Origin: Schistocerca nitens
Lineage: Eukaryota; Arthropoda; Insecta; Orthoptera; Acrididae
NCBI RefSeq assembly: GCF_023898315.1
Contig: NC_064614.1
Coordinates: 496,574,109-496,638,108 of the forward strand
DNA: 64,000 nt
Reading direction: 5' to 3'
Positions within the stretch are counted from its first letter, which is position 1. Each line of letters starts with the position of its first letter. The notes beneath the pieces are model-generated. The model was not told where the DNA came from, did no database searches, and saw only the letters and a program-made list of their open reading frames with translations. The position numbers were made by a program, and so were the translations under genes. This document shows positions 58,981 through 64,000 of the stretch, piece after piece.

Positions 58981-60064
58981 CAAAGTGCCCATTATATAGA
59001 GATGTACATCAAAGTTTCAGTGGTGAAAAAATGGTGACTATAACATACTTTGGTCACCTCAGAATCCTTGTGATGACCCGACAACCCTTGCCATGAGATC
59101 ATTGTATCTGTTAAAACATTTGCACCTCGGACCAGATGTTAGGTTCATATTTGACAGTAACTTTAAACCTCTGAATCTCGGTAATGGATAATGATATTGG
59201 AAAAAGTTTTGAAGTTTCCTGAGATCAGCATCTAGAGAACATTTGGAAAAACTTCAATGACATGCCGTGAATAGAAATTGCTGAAGTGGCCTTCCCCACA
59301 ATTGATACTTTTGGTAACCAAAAATCATGGATTTTTAGCAGTTTTCTCAGGAAAGCTGCCTAAGGTCCACACTAGATCACATCTAATGCAAAAGAACCAA
59401 CCGATTTGTTCTATTTGCCTAGGCTAAAGGAAGTCTGTGAAGTTTAAATTTTGACCCTGTATTGTAGGATAGCTACAGTATGCACGTTCTTCCAACTGGT
59501 ATACAAATGGTTGCTAGGCCATGGGCTATCTATAACACTTGACCCCTTTCTCTGTTATCAATAGACCCCAAGATATGATGTCCTGTAAAATCACATTTTC
59601 AGCTACAGTTTTATGAAATATATTGGTGCTGTTCCCACTCATGCATGGACCGATAATGAAGAGTAAATACACAGCTTTTTAAAAAAGTCTACTGATACCA
59701 ATCTGACAACATACAAGGACAATCTACTGAACATATTTTGGTTTTGGCATCGTAATTTTTATGGACTTTCTGAATCGTGTTTGTTGCTACACAAGTGGCA
59801 ACAAGTAAGCTTTGATTTTCACACATGTTGTCATTGTTGAAGTGACAATGTTGACAGCTGTGAACTTGAAGGCTGTCCTTCGGAATTTCCTTTGGCAGCA
59901 GTAGGGGTACATGACCACATTGGAGAGAGTACTGACGGCCTACCCCCCAAACTTCCCCATCTACGATGAGTTTTCCAAGGACATGGAATTGTATGACCTT
60001 TAGATTCCTCCATTAAAGTTCTTTTTCTGTCATGGATCTCTTCCTAATTGTACCACTTGTTAAT

Positions 60065-61435
60065 TTGTTGGAGTAATTAGCACCCTTTCAGGATCAGGCA
60101 TCTCTCTCATTCGATGACATGCATAATTTACTGACTTCATATCATCACAAATATACCCATGTGGTTTCCACAGGAGTAGAGCTCTATCAGTTCAGGAAGC
60201 AGCCCCACGAATCACATCATTCTTGGATGACAGAACTGCAGGGTTTAAGTCACAAGTTCCTTTCGTTGCTACACAATATAAAGAATCTTACACAGAGTCC
60301 ATAGTGCAGGATACTATCATTTGGTCCATCTCCGATAAGGAAGTCTACCAAAATGCATTTGCAATTCTTTAGAAGTAGTACTCAAAACAGTGAAAGCATC
60401 TGAAGTTTTTCACGCCGCTGTACACCAATTACGTTCTTGTGTTAACACAACGGCAGTCAACTCACATCAGACAGCAACAAGCATACCCATTCTAGTACAC
60501 CTTCAGAAGCAAAGATTGCACCAGAGCAGCATTCTCAAATGCAGTTGAAAACATTCTGCAACCCCCACCCTGCTTCTTTTGTTCAACACAACTGGCTTGC
60601 TTGTCCGCAATGTTTGTTATTGAGCTGTATATGTCATACGAAAGGTCACATTTTAACTGTGTGCAACACTCATGTTTGTTTGTGCAGGGCGCACTGTCTT
60701 GTCAGTTACAACAGTCAGCAGATTTCTATTTTTGGACAGTTTACTGCAGTAACAATGTATAAGGTGGTGGTTTGGCCAGTTACATTTCTGATAGTGGACA
60801 GTGCATGTGCAGAAAATTTATTTGTTTGCTTTTGGACCTACAGTCTCAGATTCTGTTGATTTAGTGTTGGATCTTGTACATTATCAAGAGTTGGAGAGCA
60901 AAGAATATTCTGTCCTTTTTTCACCAACACTCATCAAGGCTGTTGATTATGTAGTGCACATCACTCTCAAATACATCCCATTTTTTCCATGCTAGCAAGT
61001 TCACTTTGCACTTCACACTCAAGTGAAGGAAGAATTGAACAGATTAACAACTTTAGGTATCATGGAACCCATTTTGTCCTGTCAATGGGCTACACAATTA
61101 GTCAATATCAAGGAGCCGACAGGCAAACTCTGTCCTTGTGGTGGCTTTAAAGTGACAATCTGCAGTTGATACATACACCATTCGTTGCCCATAAGAACTT
61201 ATGACAATACTGATGAATGGACAATGTTTACAAGACTCGATTTGTCAGAAGCACATTTATAGCTGCCGCTCAAATAATAACGTCAGCTGCTTCTTGTTAA
61301 TATGTGATTGCTTTTGCCACTGCATGAATGCCTACCACTTTTCAACATTACTTCGAACAGCTTACTCAATGGATTCCTTGTTGTATCAATTACCTCAACA
61401 ACATTGCTGCAATGTTGCTGTATGAATATATGAAG
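60065..61435 (+). mobile_element. Ty3/gypsy LTR-retrotransposon relic: gag to RT
   Basis: Gag-like ELYQFRKQPHESHHSWMTELQGL near 60180 is followed by a degenerate zinc-knuckle region, CPQC then CHTKGHILTVC near 60606-60662. Pol traces come next: FLIVDSACAENLF near 60790, VHYQELESKEYSVLFSPTL, KEELNRLTTLGIMEP near 61027, WTMFTRLDLSEAHL near 61218 and YFEQLTQWIPCCINYLNN near 61350. The RT active site is YLNN where YLDD is expected, so it is dead. No LTR was found. Confidence 0.75.
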
Positions 61436-61436
61436 A

Positions 61437-61830
61437 TGGTATCTGATCTTTTGGACATGTCCGAAAGAACAGATACTATCTTCATACAGATAAGGCTTAC
61501 CGGCCAATGATCCAGATGCACCCACACTGCCCGAACTCTTACAGGAATCGGTCGATTGACTGCCGTGAGTAATGAGTATAGTGGGCAGGGGCGCTACAAA
61601 TGTAGTGTGTGGACAGTAAGTTGGAAATGTGGGTCTCACGGGGAGCATGCCAGAGATCAGTCCCTGCAGTCGCAGTATCCTCTGTGTCCTCAATGGCTCA
61701 GTCAGATACATCATCTGCCATGAGCAGGAGATTCCGGGTTCGAGTCCCGGTTGGGGCACACATTTTCAACTGTCCTCGTTGATATTTATCAATGCCTGTA
61801 AGCACCTAAAGGTTTGGATTTCATTGTAAT
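61437..61830 (+). repeat. Dispersed repeat containing a tRNA-like sequence
   Basis: A near-perfect palindrome at 61442-61473 (TCTGATCTTTTGGACAT / ATGTCCGAAAGAACAGA) opens the repeat. At 61687-61758 a tRNA-like stretch has CAATGGCTCAGTCAGATAC (A box), a TCTGC/GCAGG stem and CCGGGTTCGAGTCCCGG (B box, T arm). The anticodon loop is only five bases, so it is not a functional tRNA. The family is one I recognise from orthopteran genomes. Confidence 0.7.
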
Positions 61831-61844
61831 TTACTTGCCGTTAC

Positions 61845-62790
61845 TGGTCCCACTACTGACAACCATCTCCATTGTCAATATAACACTGCCAGGGAGAGGC
61901 ATGATGACCTGCACATTTAGAGCAAGCAGTGATTAAATGTTCAGTCTCACGATCAAAACAGGACCAGTAGACATGGCACTGAGCCGACGTCTTCATGCAC
62001 GAAACACCCCAATGATCCTGATGTAGAAGGCAAAGAACTTCGCATCAGAGGGCTGCCAAAATGACCACCCGTGGAACAGGGTTTTCTATGTGCAACAAGA
62101 GAACACCATCGACAAATGCGAATCTTACGTTGTAGCAAAAAATTATTGCAGACAGGATCCAATGCATGAGCCTGAGGTCACTTAGGTCATCTTTGTTGAG
62201 CATAGTATTGCACTTGACAAAGAACAGGGTCGGAGATGACAGCTTGAGCATTGCGAGAACTGGTAATAGGGAATCTATTCACTGTCCAGCGAGATTCCTC
62301 GTCAAGATACAAACAAAGTACTTCATCATGATCAAAACCACGATCAGGTCCCACTGGCAAACACAGAAGAGCATTTGCTTTTGAATGCTCAGCCATAGTG
62401 TGGAAATGAATCTCATGAACCGGGTCCATCGACAAGTATGCCGTGGGTCTGGAAAGAGGGACAAATGGCTTGTGATCGGTCACCAAATCAAACTTAACGT
62501 GTACAGAAACACATGAAACTTCTTGATAACATACATAATATCAAGAGCCTCCTTCACTATTTGAGAGCAATTCTTCTGTGTGGGCTGTTCTGAACCATCA
62601 GCATGATGTTGAGACAATGCAGTCCTCACGCCACATTGTAATGTGTCCATTGCAACTACAAGCTGAAGTTCTGCCTAGTAAGTGGCCAAGCACAGTGTGA
62701 AACGCAAGCTACTTTTCACAGTCTCAAATACGTGGTTGCAGGCAGGGGTCCACTCAAATGCTGCATCTTCCTTAAGGATATACAGAATGA
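61845..62790 (-). mobile_element. Ty3/gypsy relic: RNase H to integrase zinc-finger region
   Basis: Minus-strand frames: WTPACNHVFETVKSSLRF near 62745, then VTDHKPFVPLSRP near 62480 (RNase H), HFHTMAEHSKANALLCLPVG near 62400 and VDGVLLLHIENPVPRVVI near 62130-62060 (pre-integrase H2C2 region). Stops and shifts are frequent. It covers the part of pol missing from the plus-strand relic at 60065-61435. Confidence 0.75.
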
Positions 62791-63299
62791 ATTTTTCAAT
62801 GAGAAAATCAATTTTTGGAAAAATGCATTTTCGAAATATTTAGTATTCATTAAAAATTATGTATAAAATATTGACATGCATAGAAGTATTTTAAATACCT
62901 TGCCAGGGATATAATTGAGCACAAGAGATTTAAGTTTTCTAGTGGCTACACTGCAAGACTGTTGATAATTGATATTGCACGATTTGTATTGTTTACTTTG
63001 TAATTAAATCCATGTGCTTGTTTTGAAGAAGTCCTATTTGGGGAGGTCATCGATTTTTCTTCCCTTCAACTTGCCAAGAGCCAGACTGAAGGTATTTAAA
63101 AAGCATGTACATTGGTACAAGAAAGTAAAGGGTACTCAGAATTCATCTGATTCGCCATCTTCATCAGTATCTGTCGTCCCAGTAGCATCTAACCTCTATA
63201 CTGGTAGTAATACACTGAGCGATGCTGCTGCCACTACACCTGAAAGGGTATGCAGATCGCATCCATTTCCAAATGCTTAAAAATCTGTCAGTGGATTAC

Positions 63300-64000
63300 C
63301 AGCACCACCTCCTTGACGTCTTCAACCGCATCTGGAGTGACGGCGAATTCCCGTCAAAATGACGGGAAAGTACCATCGTTACAGTGTTAAAGCCTGGTAA
63401 GAACCCACTAGATGTTTTAACTATCACCCTATCAGCCTCACCAGTGTTCTGTACAAGTTGCTCGAACATATGGTGAGCCAGCAGTTGTGTTGGTTCCTTG
63501 AGTCTCGAGGGCTACTGGCCCTATCCTGGGGTGGTTTTCGCCAAGGGCTCCCCCACCATCGACATCTTGGTTCACCTGGAGTCTGCCATTCGATTGGCCT
63601 TTTCCTGGTGAAAACACCTGATTACCGTCTTTTTTGACCTGACGAAGGCCTACGATACCACTCAGTGACAACACATCCTTCCTACCCTGCATGAGTGGGG
63701 TCTCCAGGGCCCACTCCTGATTTTTTATACAGAACTTCTTGTCGCTCCGCACTATTATAGTTCGCGTTGGTGCTTCCTACTATGTGTCCCATATACAAGA
63801 GAATGGGGTCCTGCAAGGTTCTGTCCTGTGTGTCCCAATCTTTTTAATTGCTGTCAATGGTCACGCATTAGCATTAGGGTCCTCAATCTTTCCCCCACAA
63901 TATGCTGACAATTTTTGTTTTTGCTTTTATTTCTCTTCTATTGTTGTGGCTGAATACCGGCTGCAGGGAGCTATGTGGAAGGCGCAGTTGGGGGCGCTTA
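63300..64000 (+). mobile_element. I/Jockey-type LINE reverse transcriptase, runs off the window
   Basis: Traces: YHPISLTSVLYKLLEHM near 63425, WFLESRGLLAL near 63490, VFFDLTKAYDTT near 63632 (motif A), ENGVLQGSVL near 63804 (motif B) and PQYADNFCFCF near 63898 (motif C, YADN for YADD). Stops and frameshifts occur between blocks. The upstream frame at 63014-63280 may be the end of the same ORF. It may belong to the same LINE group as 4792-5498, which would supply its C-terminus, but they share no overlapping region here. Confidence 0.7.

Larger units (their letters stand above)
52533..64000 (-). other. Upstream intron of the host gene, open at the window edge
   Basis: The acceptor at 52533 requires an upstream donor. 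None attached to a convincing exon is seen, so at least 11.4 kb here is intron. It holds the SINE, mariner, LINE and gypsy relics listed separately. Stretches 53165-54480, 58985-60060 and 62790-63300 contain nothing I can name. Confidence 0.65.

Noticed and set aside
61687-61758. tRNA gene
   Set aside because: Has A and B boxes but a five-base anticodon loop and weak acceptor pairing; it is part of a dispersed repeat.
1-64000. CRISPR arrays, operons or prokaryotic-type systems
   Set aside because: No spaced direct repeats and no prokaryotic gene organisation; all features are those of an animal nuclear genome.

Overview
This is repeat-dominated eukaryotic nuclear DNA from an animal with a large genome, most likely an orthopteran insect (locust or grasshopper, Schistocerca-like). 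The organism call rests on recognising several dispersed families I associate with that group: tRNA-headed SINEs, a CR1-like LINE with a TGTAGATG-type tail, a Penelope-like element with GIY-YIG endonuclease, and a palindromic tRNA-box repeat. It is an inference from memory, not a database result.

The only host gene I can defend is on the minus strand. One internal exon (52223-52532) encodes the C-terminal end of a Myb/SANT-like DNA-binding domain plus a linker. A terminal exon (8909-9195) encodes an Arg/Ala/Glu-rich helix and the stop codon. The splice phases match (phase 1 donor, phase 1 acceptor), so about 43 kb of this window is a single intron. The N-terminal half of the gene lies beyond 64000. 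Positions 1-8908 are its 3' UTR and downstream flank.

Region by region: 1-8.9 kb is AT-rich flank with one tRNA-box palindrome and one 5'-truncated LINE with perfect target-site duplications. 10-16 kb holds a CR1-like LINE, a mariner split by a SINE, a second LINE fragment and a TIR element. 17-19.5 kb holds a nearly open Penelope-like element and tandem terminal repeats. 19.6-25.9 kb is a pile of LINE and RTE fragments; the RTE contains a foreign insert with a capsid-like Arg-rich reading frame next to a perfect hairpin. 27.4-33.7 kb holds two LINEs placed head to head. 34.5-39.4 kb holds an inverted pair of Penelope-type termini, a Tc1 relic and a piggyBac-type foldback element with TTAA duplications. 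39.5-46 kb is mostly featureless apart from microsatellites. 46-52 kb holds three more CR1-like pieces. 52.5-64 kb is the next intron, with SINE, mariner, LINE and Ty3/gypsy relics and a LINE reverse transcriptase running off the edge.

The mobile elements appear linked. The tRNA-headed SINEs carry a 3' tail that matches the 3' end of the LINE at 4792-5498, its probable mobilising partner. The Penelope-type termini share a CTGANGA-hairpin-GAAA motif resembling part of a hammerhead ribozyme core. Almost all TE reading frames carry stops or frameshifts; the least damaged are the Penelope-like element (17183-18856) and the CR1-group LINE at 27437-30738.
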